Below, piece by piece: positions 16,077 to 24,527 of a stretch of 64,000 nt of DNA (the first letter of the stretch is position 1; each line of letters starts with the position of its first letter). The DNA lies in contig JAEXCS010000011.1 in the NCBI GenBank assembly GCA_023402075.1, positions 1-64,000 of the forward strand, written 5' to 3'. The DNA is from Bacillota bacterium. GTDB taxonomy: Bacteria; Bacillota; Clostridia; Oscillospirales; Oscillospiraceae. The position numbers were made by a program, and so were the translations under genes. The notes under the pieces are model-generated. The model ran no database searches, was not told where the DNA came from, and saw nothing but the letters and a program-made list of their open reading frames with translations.

Positions 16077-16211
16077 TCTGATGAGAAAACTTTGTGCCCA
16101 TGTCAGAATATTTAGTGGTGAAAATTGGCACGATTTAACACATATGCCACAATAACCCGCCGCGACTGTGGTATACTACCCATATTTGAAACGACAGGAA
16201 GGAGCCTGAAA

Positions 16212-17480
16212 TTGAAAGAAACCAGAACAAAGCTTGCGGAGGGAGTGCACCTTACCTGCATGCCTGCGCGGAAATTTAAGACCGACGTGCTCTCTGCCCA
16301 ATTTATGACACCCATTCGGGAGGAGACGGCGGCGGTTCAGGCTCTGCTGCCGGCGGTGCTGCGCAGAGGCTGCGCCCGTTGCCCGGACATGGGCGCGCTG
16401 GGGGCAGAGCTGGACAGGCTGTACGGAGCGGAGCTTGACTACACGGTGCGCAAAAAGGGCGAGAGCCAGTGTGTGGGCTTTGTGGCGAGTCTGATTGACG
16501 ATGCGTTTACCCCCGGCGGGGAAAGACTGCTGGAGCCGGTGGCGGAGTTGCTGGGGCAGGTGATCTGCGACCCGGCCATGAAAAACGGAAGATTCCTTCC
16601 TGAGTATGTGGACAGCGAACGGACAAATCTGGTGGACGCAATCCGCAGTATCCTAAATGACAAGCGGGACTATGCCGACCTGCGGCTTTTACAGGAGATG
16701 TGCGCCGGGGAGGCCTATGGCGTGAGCCGGTTTGGAGACGAAAAGACGGCGGAGACGCTGACGGGAGAGCAGGTGTATGCAGCCTATCTCAAAATGATTT
16801 CCGCCGCTCCGCTGGAGCTGTTTTACTGCGGCGGCGCCGAGCCTGCCCGGGTTGCGGACGCGCTTTCCAAGGCGCTGTCTGTGCTTCCCCGCACGACGGT
16901 GACGCCGCTGCCCAAGACTCTGCGCCACACGGCAAGGCCCGAAGCGCTGCGGATTACCGACACCATGGACGTGACGCAGGGAAAGCTGGGCATGGGCTTT
17001 GCCTGCGGCAGCGACGATTTTTCCGCGCTGCTGATGGGAAACACCCTGTTTGGCGGCAGCAGCAATTCCAAGCTGTTTATGAACGTGCGGGAAAAGCTGT
17101 CCCTTTGCTACTATGCCTCTTCCCAGCTTCACAGGGAAAAGGGCATGATTACCGTGTCCTCCGGCATTGAATTTCAAAATTTCCAGAGGGCTTACGGCGA
17201 AATCCTGATTCAGCTCAAGGCCGTGCAGGACGGCGCCCTGGATGACTGGGAGCTGGAGGGTGCGCGGAGCACGCTGTGCAACGCCTACGCCACCATCGGG
17301 GATTCTCAGGGCAAGCTGGAGAATTTCTGGCTGGGGCGGATGGTTTCCGGCCGGGAGGATACGCCGGAGGAGCTGGCCGCGAACGTTCGCGCCGTGACGC
17401 CGGAGCGTATCCGGGAAGCCATGGCGTCCGTGTCGCTGGACACCGTATATTTTCTTAAGGGAGAGGAGGCCGGAGCATGA
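16212..17480 (+). CDS. yfmF: M16-like protein YfmF, EF-P modification-associated
   Basis: 422 aa from a TTG at 16212 behind AGGAAGGAG; the longer frame would start upstream of the promoter element. It has the insulinase (M16) fold but lacks the HxxEH zinc motif, so it is the non-catalytic half of a pair. It contains GNTLFGGSSNSKLFMNVREK and LCYYASS, typical of the M16 C-terminal domain. The stop overlaps the start of its active partner. In Bacillus the pair is linked to 5-aminopentanol modification of EF-P. Confidence 0.85.
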   Translation: MKETRTKLAEGVHLTCMPARKFKTDVLSAQFMTPIREETAAVQALLPAVLRRGCARCPDMGALGAELDRLYGAELDYTVRKKGESQCVGFVASLIDDAFTPGGERLLEPVAELLGQVICDPAMKNGRFLPEYVDSERTNLVDAIRSILNDKRDYADLRLLQEMCAGEAYGVSRFGDEKTAETLTGEQVYAAYLKMISAAPLELFYCGGAEPARVADALSKALSVLPRTTVTPLPKTLRHTARPEALRITDTMDVTQGKLGMGFACGSDDFSALLMGNTLFGGSSNSKLFMNVREKLSLCYYASSQLHREKGMITVSSGIEFQNFQRAYGEILIQLKAVQDGALDDWELEGARSTLCNAYATIGDSQGKLENFWLGRMVSGREDTPEELAANVRAVTPERIREAMASVSLDTVYFLKGEEAGA

Positions 17481-18742
17481 AAAAAGAGCTGTATCAGCGC
17501 ATCGGTGAGACCGTTTGCCGGGAGGTTCTTCCCAACGGCCTGCCGATCAACGTAGTCTGCAAGCCTGATTTTTCAAAAAGCTACGCCTTTTTTGCCACAC
17601 GGTATGGCGGGATGGATACCCGCTTTCAATTAAATGGCAAGTGGATGGACACTCCTGCGGGTATCGCCCACTATCTGGAGCACAAGATGTTTGACACCGA
17701 GGAGGGCAACGCACTTCAGGATCTGGCAAAAAACGGGGCGGAGCCGAATGCATTTACCTCCAACGCCATGACGGGGTATTACTTCGACTCCACGGAGAAA
17801 TTTGAGGATAACCTGAAAATTTTACTGTCCTTTGTCTCTGTCCCCTATTTTACGGACGAGAGCGTTGAAAAGGAGCAGGGAATTATCTCTCAGGAAATCC
17901 GGATGATTGAGGATAACCCGGACTGGCAGGTCTACGCCGGGATGATGGGTGCGCTGTATCACAACAACACCGCGAAGACCCACATCGCAGGCAGCGTGGA
18001 AAGCATCCGCGAGATTACGGCAAAGACGCTGTATGACTGCCACAAAGCATTTTACACACCGGGAAACATGGTTTTAACGGTGGTGGGGAACATGGATGCG
18101 GAGCGGGTGAAGGAAATTGCCGCGTCCATCCTGCCCAAGGAGAGCGGACCTGCTATTCCCCGGGACCACGGGGAAGAGCCTGCGGGCGTTGCGCAGAGGG
18201 AGATCAGCCGGAAGATGGAGGTTTCCATGCCCCAATTCCTGCTGGGCTTCAAGTGCACCCCCACGGCACAGGGCGAGAATTTTCTTCGGCGGAGCCTGAT
18301 TGGCGGCATGGCAAGCGACCTGCTGCTGGGGGATTCCAGCCCGCTGTATCAGCGGTTATATGAGCAGGGGCTGATTAACGGCAGCTTCGGCGGCGCGTTT
18401 GAGATGATGCCGGACACGGCATATTTTTACGCGGGCGGCGACAGCCGGGACGTTGGCGCCGTGGCTGAAGAGATTAAAAAAGAAGCCCGCCGCCTTGCGG
18501 CAGAAGGGCTGGATCATAATTTTTACGAGCGGGTGCGCAAGGCGGCCTTCGGCACGATGCTGCGGAGCATGAACTCCTTTGAGAGCATTGCCGTATCGCT
18601 GACGGAGGGGCATTTTGCAGGCTATGACGCGCTGCGGTTCCCCGAGGCCTTTGACAGTATCACCGAAGAGGACGTGCGTGCCTTCATCCGGGACGAGCTG
18701 ACGGAGGACCGCGCGGCGATGTCTGTGATTCAGCCGAAATAA
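17477..18742 (+). CDS. yfmH: M16 family metallopeptidase YfmH
   Basis: 421 aa. The inverted zinc motif HYLEH is intact (in GIAHYLEHKMFD, about residue 62-73), with the downstream glutamate in SQEIRMIEDNPDW. ATG overlaps the yfmF stop by four bases, so the subunits are translationally coupled and probably heterodimerise. Substrate unknown; the family name comes from an EF-P modification phenotype. Confidence 0.9.
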   Translation: MKKELYQRIGETVCREVLPNGLPINVVCKPDFSKSYAFFATRYGGMDTRFQLNGKWMDTPAGIAHYLEHKMFDTEEGNALQDLAKNGAEPNAFTSNAMTGYYFDSTEKFEDNLKILLSFVSVPYFTDESVEKEQGIISQEIRMIEDNPDWQVYAGMMGALYHNNTAKTHIAGSVESIREITAKTLYDCHKAFYTPGNMVLTVVGNMDAERVKEIAASILPKESGPAIPRDHGEEPAGVAQREISRKMEVSMPQFLLGFKCTPTAQGENFLRRSLIGGMASDLLLGDSSPLYQRLYEQGLINGSFGGAFEMMPDTAYFYAGGDSRDVGAVAEEIKKEARRLAAEGLDHNFYERVRKAAFGTMLRSMNSFESIAVSLTEGHFAGYDALRFPEAFDSITEEDVRAFIRDELTEDRAAMSVIQPK

Positions 18743-18767
18743 GGCGCGGCGAAAGGAAGTTTCTGTT

Positions 18768-19874
18768 TTGACAAACTTAAAAGCACTGAGTGATATGCCT
18801 ATCGGGTTTCCGGGATTGTTCGGCGGATTTGAAATCAATCCCGACCCTGTGGCGCTTCACATTGGACATGGAATTTACTGGTATGGCATTATTTTGGCGC
18901 TGGGTCTGCTGGCGGGGCTGTACCTTTGCATGAAGCAGGCAAAGCGGTTTGGGCTGACAGAGGACAATGTGCTGGACATGATTCTCTGGGCCACGCCCCT
19001 TTGCATCATTGGTTCCCGCATTTACTATGTGATTTTTTATCTGGACTTGTACCGCAACGCGGACGGCGGATTCGACTGGCTGCGGATGCTGGCTGTGTGG
19101 GACGGCGGCATCGCCATCTACGGCACGGTGATTGTGGGGATTCTGGTGGCCTATGTCTATTGCAGAATCAAAAAGCTGAAGTTTACCGCCATGGTGGACC
19201 TTTGCGTGATGGGCCTGTTTTTGGGCCAGAGCATCGGGCGCTGGGGCAACTTTGTCAACCGGGAAGCCTTCGGCGCGGCGACAGACCTTCCGTGGCGGAT
19301 GCAGCTGTGGGTGAATAAGTATCAGACCGTGGAAGTGCACCCCACGTTTCTCTATGAGAGTCTTTGGAATCTGGTGGGGCTGTTGCTGGTGCTGTTTATC
19401 GTCAGCAAGGCCCGCCGCTTTGACGGAGAGAGCGCCTGCTTCTATTTCATGTGGTACGGTCTTGGCAGGGCTTGGATTGAGGGGCTGCGGACGGACAGCC
19501 TGTACCTCTTTGACTGGACGATCTTTGGCGAACCGATTCGGGTTTCTCAGGCGCTGAGCTTGGTGCTGGCGGTGTGTGCGGCGGCGGCACTGTTTTACAA
19601 CATCGTGATCCGAAAAAGGGATGGGAGCGATTTGTGGATCCGGCAGATGGAGCAGGCCGCCCTGGCGGAGGATGACTCTGCCATGGACACAGGCGCTTTC
19701 GGTACGGAGGAAAGCGCTTCTTCGGTTGAAGCAGAGACGAAAGCTTTAGAGGAAAATGATTCCGCTGCGGGGACTTCTGAGGAAATTGCATCCGATCCGC
19801 AGGCGAAAGCCACGCCGGATGAGGTTAGAGAAGAAGCGACTGCTGATGCGGTTTCGGAGAAGGAAAAGCTCTGA
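18768..19874 (+). CDS. lgt: Prolipoprotein diacylglyceryl transferase Lgt
   Basis: 368 aa with a TTG start behind AAAGGAAG. Multi-pass membrane protein with HGIYWYGIILALG, the WDGGIAIYG motif and the signature GRWGNFVNREAFG (about 157-169). It transfers diacylglycerol from phosphatidylglycerol to lipobox cysteines; three lipoproteins occur in this window. After the last helix (about 290) comes an unusual ~75-residue acidic Ala/Glu/Ser tail absent from standard Lgt. Confidence 0.95.
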   Translation: MTNLKALSDMPIGFPGLFGGFEINPDPVALHIGHGIYWYGIILALGLLAGLYLCMKQAKRFGLTEDNVLDMILWATPLCIIGSRIYYVIFYLDLYRNADGGFDWLRMLAVWDGGIAIYGTVIVGILVAYVYCRIKKLKFTAMVDLCVMGLFLGQSIGRWGNFVNREAFGAATDLPWRMQLWVNKYQTVEVHPTFLYESLWNLVGLLLVLFIVSKARRFDGESACFYFMWYGLGRAWIEGLRTDSLYLFDWTIFGEPIRVSQALSLVLAVCAAAALFYNIVIRKRDGSDLWIRQMEQAALAEDDSAMDTGAFGTEESASSVEAETKALEENDSAAGTSEEIASDPQAKATPDEVREEATADAVSEKEKL

Positions 19875-19956
19875 GCTGCGGCTAGGACGATGCAAAATGT
19901 GCATGGTGAGATGAAAAGGGCTTTACAGTTCGCGAAGCTTGAATCATTATAAAGCG

Positions 19957-19990
19957 AGGGCACGGGGATTTTCCCCGTGCCCTTATTTTA
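19957..19990 (+). terminator. Terminator after lgt
   Basis: A 12-bp perfect stem AGGGCACGGGGA/TCCCCGTGCCCT (19957-19968 with 19972-19983) with a 3-base loop and TATTTTA. Confidence 0.9.
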
Positions 19991-20056
19991 CATCGTCCGC
20001 AGGCGACAAGCTATCATTGTGATGATGTTTCCGGAAACGGGTTTCAAAGACGCTTA

Positions 20057-21796
20057 TCAGGGAAGACGCTGCACCGTGCCGTGGGCACAGTCCACGCTTA
20101 CCTGCATTCCGTCGGAAAGAATGCGGGTGGCCCCGCTTGCCCCTACGATGACCGGCTTGTCAAGAGCCAGGCCGACCGTGGCGGCATGGCTGTTGGCGCC
20201 TGATTCCTCGCTGATAACGGCTGCGCAGCTGCGCATAAAAGGAAGCATTTCATTGGTGGTGAAGGGAACCACCAGCACGCAGCCCGGGCGAACCTTTTCC
20301 GCCACCTCCTCCGGCGTGCGGCACACGCACAGGGGGCCGGAGGCCTTTCCCTGCCCAACGCCCACGGCGGTGAACAGTGCGCCCCCCACCAGATGCACCC
20401 GAATCATATTGGTGGTGCCGGGAATGCCCACAGGAACGCCTGCGGTGACTACCACCAAAGAGCCTTGCTGTATAAGTCCGGCGGCTTTGGCAGTCTCCAC
20501 GGCAAAGTCTACCAGCTCGTCTGAATCCCCGGCCACGGGCATCAGAATGGGGATGACGCCCCAGCTCAGGGCCATATGGCGCTGAACGTGCTCATCCAGC
20601 AGGCAGGCGATCACCGGCGTGGAGGGACGGAAGCGGCTGACCAGCCGGGCAGTGGTGCCCCGCTGGCTGACGGTGATAATGGCGTCTGCTCCCACGTCAT
20701 CGGCGGTGGTGCAGGCGGCGTGAGCCGTGGCGGCGGCGATGGAGAGACGGTGATCCCCGGCGGCGCTGCGCATCCGCTTGGAGTAATTAATGTCGAACTC
20801 CGTGCGCAGGGCAATGGCATCCATGGTTTTCACCGCGTCCACCGGGTATTTGCCTGCTGCTGTTTCCCCGGAGAGCATGATGGCGGAGGTGCCGTCATAA
20901 ATGGCGTTGGCCACGTCTGTGATTTCCGCCCGGGTAGGGCGGGGATTCTCCATCATAGAGTCCAGCATCTGGGTGGCGGTGATGACGGGCTTTCCTGCGG
21001 CGGCGCACTGGGCGATGATGTCCTTTTGGATGATGGGAATTTCCGTGAAGTCAATCTCCACGCCCATGTCGCCACGTGCCACCATAATCCCGTCGGATAC
21101 GGAGAGAATTTCGGAGAGATTGTCCACGCCCTCCTGATTTTCGATTTTTGCGATGATGCGGATGGAGGAACCAGCGGCACTGAGAAGGTGGCGCAGATCC
21201 GTCACGTCTGCGGCGCTGCGGACAAAGCTGGCGGAGATAAAGTCAAAATCCTGCTCCACGCCGAAGAGAATATCCTCCCGGTCCCGCTGGCTGAGGTAGG
21301 GCATGGAAAGACGCACGCCGGGTACATTAACCCCCTTGTGATTTTTAACGGGGCCTCCGTTTTCCACACGGCAGACAATATCTTCGCCCCGAATTTCCAG
21401 CACCGTGAGGCGGATAAGCCCGTCGTCCAGCAAAATTGCGCCGCCGGGAACCACGTCCTCTGGAAGGTCCCGATAGGTGACGGCACAGATATGCTCGTCC
21501 CCGGGAACATCGCGGGTGGTGAGGATAAATTCCTGCCCTGCCTGCAGTTGGACGCGGCCGTCCTTAAAATCCCGCAGGCGGATTTCGGGGCCTTTGGTGT
21601 CCAGCATGGTGGCCACGGGCAAGTTCAGCTCCTGCCGAAGTTTTTTCACCATGTCCAGCCGGGCTTTGTGCTCGGCATGGGTGCCGTGGGAAAAGTTAAA
21701 CCGGGCCACGTTCAGTCCGGCCTCCAGCATGGCGCGGAGCGTCTCCTCCTTGTCGGTGGCAGGGCCCAGAGTACAGACAATTTTTGTCTTTCGCAT
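20057..21796 (-). CDS. pyk: Pyruvate kinase with C-terminal PEP-utiliser domain
   Basis: 579 aa. The catalytic barrel begins KTKIVCTLGPATD and includes MLDTKGPEIRLRDF and the substrate region MVARGDMGVEI; B and allosteric C domains follow. The extra C-terminal domain (about 500-579) with SGANSHAA is homologous to the phosphohistidine domain of PEP synthase and is common in Firmicute Pyk; its histidine lies in the expected motif. It makes ATP and pyruvate at the end of glycolysis. ATG behind AGGAGG. Confidence 0.97.
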   Translation of the reverse strand: MRKTKIVCTLGPATDKEETLRAMLEAGLNVARFNFSHGTHAEHKARLDMVKKLRQELNLPVATMLDTKGPEIRLRDFKDGRVQLQAGQEFILTTRDVPGDEHICAVTYRDLPEDVVPGGAILLDDGLIRLTVLEIRGEDIVCRVENGGPVKNHKGVNVPGVRLSMPYLSQRDREDILFGVEQDFDFISASFVRSAADVTDLRHLLSAAGSSIRIIAKIENQEGVDNLSEILSVSDGIMVARGDMGVEIDFTEIPIIQKDIIAQCAAAGKPVITATQMLDSMMENPRPTRAEITDVANAIYDGTSAIMLSGETAAGKYPVDAVKTMDAIALRTEFDINYSKRMRSAAGDHRLSIAAATAHAACTTADDVGADAIITVSQRGTTARLVSRFRPSTPVIACLLDEHVQRHMALSWGVIPILMPVAGDSDELVDFAVETAKAAGLIQQGSLVVVTAGVPVGIPGTTNMIRVHLVGGALFTAVGVGQGKASGPLCVCRTPEEVAEKVRPGCVLVVPFTTNEMLPFMRSCAAVISEESGANSHAATVGLALDKPVIVGASGATRILSDGMQVSVDCAHGTVQRLP

Positions 21797-21848
21797 ATAA
21801 ACCTCCTAGTTTCGTGGAAGCAATCCTTTAAATACGGATTCTTGTTCT

Positions 21849-21876
21849 ATTATAAACGATTTCGTCTCTGTGGCAA
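21849..21876 (-). promoter_or_regulatory. Promoter of pyk
   Basis: Minus strand TTGCCA (21876-21871), 16 bases, TATAAT (21854-21849), with a leader of about 45 bases. Confidence 0.7.
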
Positions 21877-21935
21877 GGGGGAATTCCGTATTTTTTGTAA
21901 ATAAAAGGGGATGCAATATGTAAAAAGTTTTACGC

Positions 21936-22049
21936 GCCTTACTTACGTTCGCCTGCTGCACAGAGAGATACCAGCCTAAACGGGTGGTTTCGGTGAAAAA
22001 GCAGACGTAGGGAAGCGACCTGAAATTTGGGCGCATGCGGAAGGAAGGC
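21936..22049. ncRNA. Possible rod-shaped structured RNA
   Basis: The ends of this 114-base segment pair in 11 of 13 positions (21936-21948 with 22037-22049). The two mismatches are A-G on the plus strand. A further broken helix lies inside. Such a closed rod recalls small stable RNAs of the 6S or SRP type, but none of their conserved sequences is convincingly present. No good plus-strand promoter is seen. Low-confidence candidate. Confidence 0.25.
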
Positions 22050-22055
22050 ACAAAT

Positions 22056-22086
22056 GCAAAAGGCCGGGGAATTCACTTCCCCGACC
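22056..22086 (-). terminator. Terminator of the DUF378 gene
   Basis: On the minus strand a 9-bp stem GGTCGGGGA/TCCCCGGCC is followed by TTTTGCATTT. Confidence 0.75.
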
Positions 22087-22125
22087 TCGTGCGTTTCTAA
22101 AAATTGAATGCGAGATTTTTTGCGA

Positions 22126-22341
22126 TTATGCCGTGTGGGTTCTGCGCTCCTCGTCTCTTTGGAAGAGCATCGTGATGCACCACAGACCGGCGAGGCCTAC
22201 CAGCGCATAAATGATGCGGGAAAGAGCGGCCATCTGCCCACCGCAGAGAAAGGCCACTGTGTCGAAGCCAAACAGGCCGACGCCGCCCCAGTTCAGCGCG
22301 CCAATAATGGCGAGCACCAGTGCGATCTTGTCGATTACCAT
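22126..22341 (-). CDS. DUF378 small membrane protein
   Basis: 71 aa with two membrane helices. The family pattern is clear: DKIALVLAIIGALNWGGVGL followed by FGFDTVAFLCG, then a second span IIYALVGLAGLWCITMLF and a charged tail. Function unknown (YuzA-like). ATG behind AGGAGG. Single gene. Confidence 0.88.
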   Translation of the reverse strand: MVIDKIALVLAIIGALNWGGVGLFGFDTVAFLCGGQMAALSRIIYALVGLAGLWCITMLFQRDEERRTHTA

Positions 22342-22439
22342 AAACTTTACCTCCTAAAAACTGATTATCCGGGGTTTGGGTGGAGTATGCCCCGAAGTAC
22401 GGCGAAAAATACCCGGGGGAGAAAAATTTACGACTTCCG

Positions 22440-22468
22440 TTGAATCCGACGGCGGAGTATAGTATACT
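22440..22468 (+). promoter_or_regulatory. Promoter of the DUF1015 gene
   Basis: TTGAAT 22440-22445, 17 bases, TATACT 22463-22468; transcript start near 22475. Confidence 0.6.
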
Positions 22469-22532
22469 GGGAAGACAAGCACAGCGGCGCGGAGCGCCGG
22501 AAAAATTTGTAAATTTGGAAAAGGAGACTCAC

Positions 22533-23813
22533 ATGAACGAGAAATTCAATCGCCTGGGCTTCTATCCTGCGGATATCCTGCTCCCCGCAAGCGCAGATAT
22601 GGGGAAGTGGGCCGTGGTGGCTTGCGACCAGTTTACCTCCCAGCCGGAATACTGGGAAGCGGTGGAGCAGACTGTGGGCGACGCGCCCTCTACCCTGCGT
22701 CTGATTCTGCCGGAGGCCAAGCTGAACGACCCTAACGTGGAAAAGCACATTGAGGACATCAATGCGTCCATGCGGAAATATGTGGACGGCGGTGTGTTCA
22801 AGACATTGCCCGCATCTCTCATTTACATGGAGCGCACCCAGTCTGACGGGAAGGTGCGCCACGGTTTGGTGGGCATGGTTGATTTGGATCAGTATGACTA
22901 CACACCCGGCTCCGGCGCGCTGATCCGCGCCACGGAGGGAACCGTTCTCTCCCGCATTCCGCCCCGTGTGAAGGTGCGGCAGGACGCGCCTGTGGAGCTG
23001 CCCCACGTGATGCTGCTGATCGACGACCCGGACGGTACGGTGATCGAGCCGCTGGGCGGCCAGAGCGGCGCGATGGAGAAGCTCTACGATTTTGATTTAC
23101 AGCAGGGCGGGGGACATCTGATTGGCTGGAAGCTGACCGAGAGCCAGACCGACGCTGTGGCGGACGCGCTGGCAGCGCTGTGTGGCCCCGACCAGATGGA
23201 GCGCAAGTACGGCATGAAGGATGCCGCGCCCCTCCTGTTTGCGGTTGGCGACGGGAACCACTCCCTTGCCACGGCCAAGACCTGCTATGAAAACAAGAAA
23301 AAGGTTACGCCCAAGGAGCAGTGGGCCGCGTTACCGGAGCGGTATGCGCTGGTGGAGGTGGTGAACAACCACGACGACGCCCTGAAGTTCGAGCCGATTC
23401 ACCGGGTGGTGTTTGACGTGGACGCGGAAAAGCTGCTTTCGGCCTTTCGGGCGTTTTATCCCTCTGCCCATGAGGGCGAGGGCGAAGGCCACACCATTGC
23501 CTATACCTGGGCGGGCGGCAAGGGCTTTATCACCGTGCCCGATCCCAAGGTTCAGTTGGAAGTGGGCACATTGCAGGCGTTTATCGACGAGTATCTGAAA
23601 GACAACGGCGGCGAGGTGGACTACATCCACGGCGATGAGGTGACGGATGAGCTGGGCGCGAAGCCCGGCAACATCGGCTTTAAGCTGCCCGCCATGGGCA
23701 AGGAACAGCTTTTCAAAACCGTGATGGCTGACGGTGTGCTGCCCCGGAAGACCTTCTCCATGGGTCACGCGCAGGATAAGCGCTATTATGTGGAGGCAAG
23801 AGCCATTCAATAA
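22533..23813 (+). CDS. DUF1015 family protein
   Basis: 426 aa from the ATG at 22533 behind AAGGAG; the open frame upstream overlaps the promoter. It matches DUF1015, with VVACDQFTSQPEYW near the start, VGDGNHSLATAK in the middle and YIHGDEV near the end. Conserved aspartate, histidine and asparagine residues in GDGNHS suggest an enzymatic pocket. Biochemical role unknown; often near serine-biosynthesis genes in Firmicutes, though not here. Confidence 0.88.
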   Translation: MNEKFNRLGFYPADILLPASADMGKWAVVACDQFTSQPEYWEAVEQTVGDAPSTLRLILPEAKLNDPNVEKHIEDINASMRKYVDGGVFKTLPASLIYMERTQSDGKVRHGLVGMVDLDQYDYTPGSGALIRATEGTVLSRIPPRVKVRQDAPVELPHVMLLIDDPDGTVIEPLGGQSGAMEKLYDFDLQQGGGHLIGWKLTESQTDAVADALAALCGPDQMERKYGMKDAAPLLFAVGDGNHSLATAKTCYENKKKVTPKEQWAALPERYALVEVVNNHDDALKFEPIHRVVFDVDAEKLLSAFRAFYPSAHEGEGEGHTIAYTWAGGKGFITVPDPKVQLEVGTLQAFIDEYLKDNGGEVDYIHGDEVTDELGAKPGNIGFKLPAMGKEQLFKTVMADGVLPRKTFSMGHAQDKRYYVEARAIQ

Positions 23814-23852
23814 GTGCGGGATATACAACAGGACGATTTAAGGGGAGAGACA

Positions 23853-24221
23853 ATGCTGAGTTTTAATCATTTTAACTTCAACGTATCCGATTTGGAAAAA
23901 TCACTGGCATTTTACAAGGAAGCACTGGATTTGACACCGGTGGGAAACCGCAAGGAGGCCGCCGATGGGAGCTATATCATCGTGTATCTGGGAGACGGGC
24001 AGACGGGCTTCCGGCTGGAGCTGACGTGGCTGCGGGATCACCCCCAGAAGTATGATCTGGGAGAGTGCGAATTCCACCTGGCACTGCGGGCCGACGATTA
24101 TGCGGCGGAGCATGCGCGTCATGAAAAAATGGGCTGCATCTGCTTTGAAAATACCAAGATGGGAATTTACTTCATTCAGGACCCGGATGGGTACTGGATT
24201 GAGGTCATTCCGACCCGGTAA
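23853..24221 (+). CDS. VOC family protein (lactoylglutathione lyase-like)
   Basis: 122 aa from the ATG at 23853 behind GGGGAGAGA. First module FNHFNFNVSDLEKSLAFYKE. Second module ends YFIQDPDGYWIEVIPTR, with the glutamate used as a metal ligand in glyoxalase I. H5 in the first module is the other likely ligand. Closer to the glyoxalase I pattern than the VOC protein at 5962-6387. Probably co-transcribed with the DUF1015 gene 39 bases upstream. Confidence 0.85.
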   Translation: MLSFNHFNFNVSDLEKSLAFYKEALDLTPVGNRKEAADGSYIIVYLGDGQTGFRLELTWLRDHPQKYDLGECEFHLALRADDYAAEHARHEKMGCICFENTKMGIYFIQDPDGYWIEVIPTR

Positions 24222-24236
24222 AAAAGGCATGAAAAA

Positions 24237-24260
24237 AAGACCGCGTAAGCGGTCTTTTTT
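24237..24260 (+). terminator. Terminator after the VOC gene
   Basis: Stem AAGACCGC/GCGGTCTT with loop GTAA followed by TTTT. Confidence 0.88.
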
Positions 24261-24404
24261 CAACGGCAGATTGATTTAAAAAAATGTTTTAAAACCGGTG
24301 GCATGAGAAGGCACGCAGACTGAGCGCGGCAATTGAAAAACCAGTGGATTTAAGTGCTTGCCTCATATGAGCCGATTGAGAGCGGACGCATTCCCTCTGA
24401 ACGA

Positions 24405-24446
24405 GAAAGAAAAAGTGTGCGGGGAAGTTTCTTCCTCGCACACTTT
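24405..24446 (-). terminator. Terminator of the metNIQ operon
   Basis: A 16-bp stem (24412-24427 with 24431-24446, one G-T pair) lies about 80 bases beyond metQ and is followed on the minus strand by TTCTTTCT. The rest of the 306-base stretch 24222-24527 shows no gene. Confidence 0.8.
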
Positions 24447-24527
24447 CAATGTATAGTTCCCACAGTCTTCGCACGAAACGTACCCTGCGGAAACGCTTTT
24501 TCAAAAAGAGGGGTAGCCGGGCTATGC

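Larger units (their letters stand above)
15874..16211 (+). other. Gene-free stretch with promoters and a structured segment
   Basis: 338 bases without a supported gene. It holds a small TCCGGC/GCCGGA stem (about 15904-15923) followed at a distance by a T run, perhaps ending the dipeptidase transcript. A sigma-A promoter (15971-15999), a strong GC hairpin (16033-16076) and an extended -10 promoter element, TGGTATACT (16169-16177), follow just before yfmF. Confidence 0.6.
21797..22125. other. Gene-free stretch between pyk and the DUF378 gene
   Basis: 329 bases. It contains the pyk promoter (21849-21876), an imperfect long inverted repeat (21936-22049) and the DUF378 terminator (22056-22086). 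No coding potential is seen. Confidence 0.7.

Noticed and set aside
20576..21904. 442-codon plus-strand frame over pyk
   Set aside because: Antisense shadow; pyk is unmistakable in the other strand.
21936..22049. SRP RNA because of a GGAAGGAAG segment
   Set aside because: The apical SRP hairpin with its CAGGTC partner is not formed; the match is to a short stretch only.
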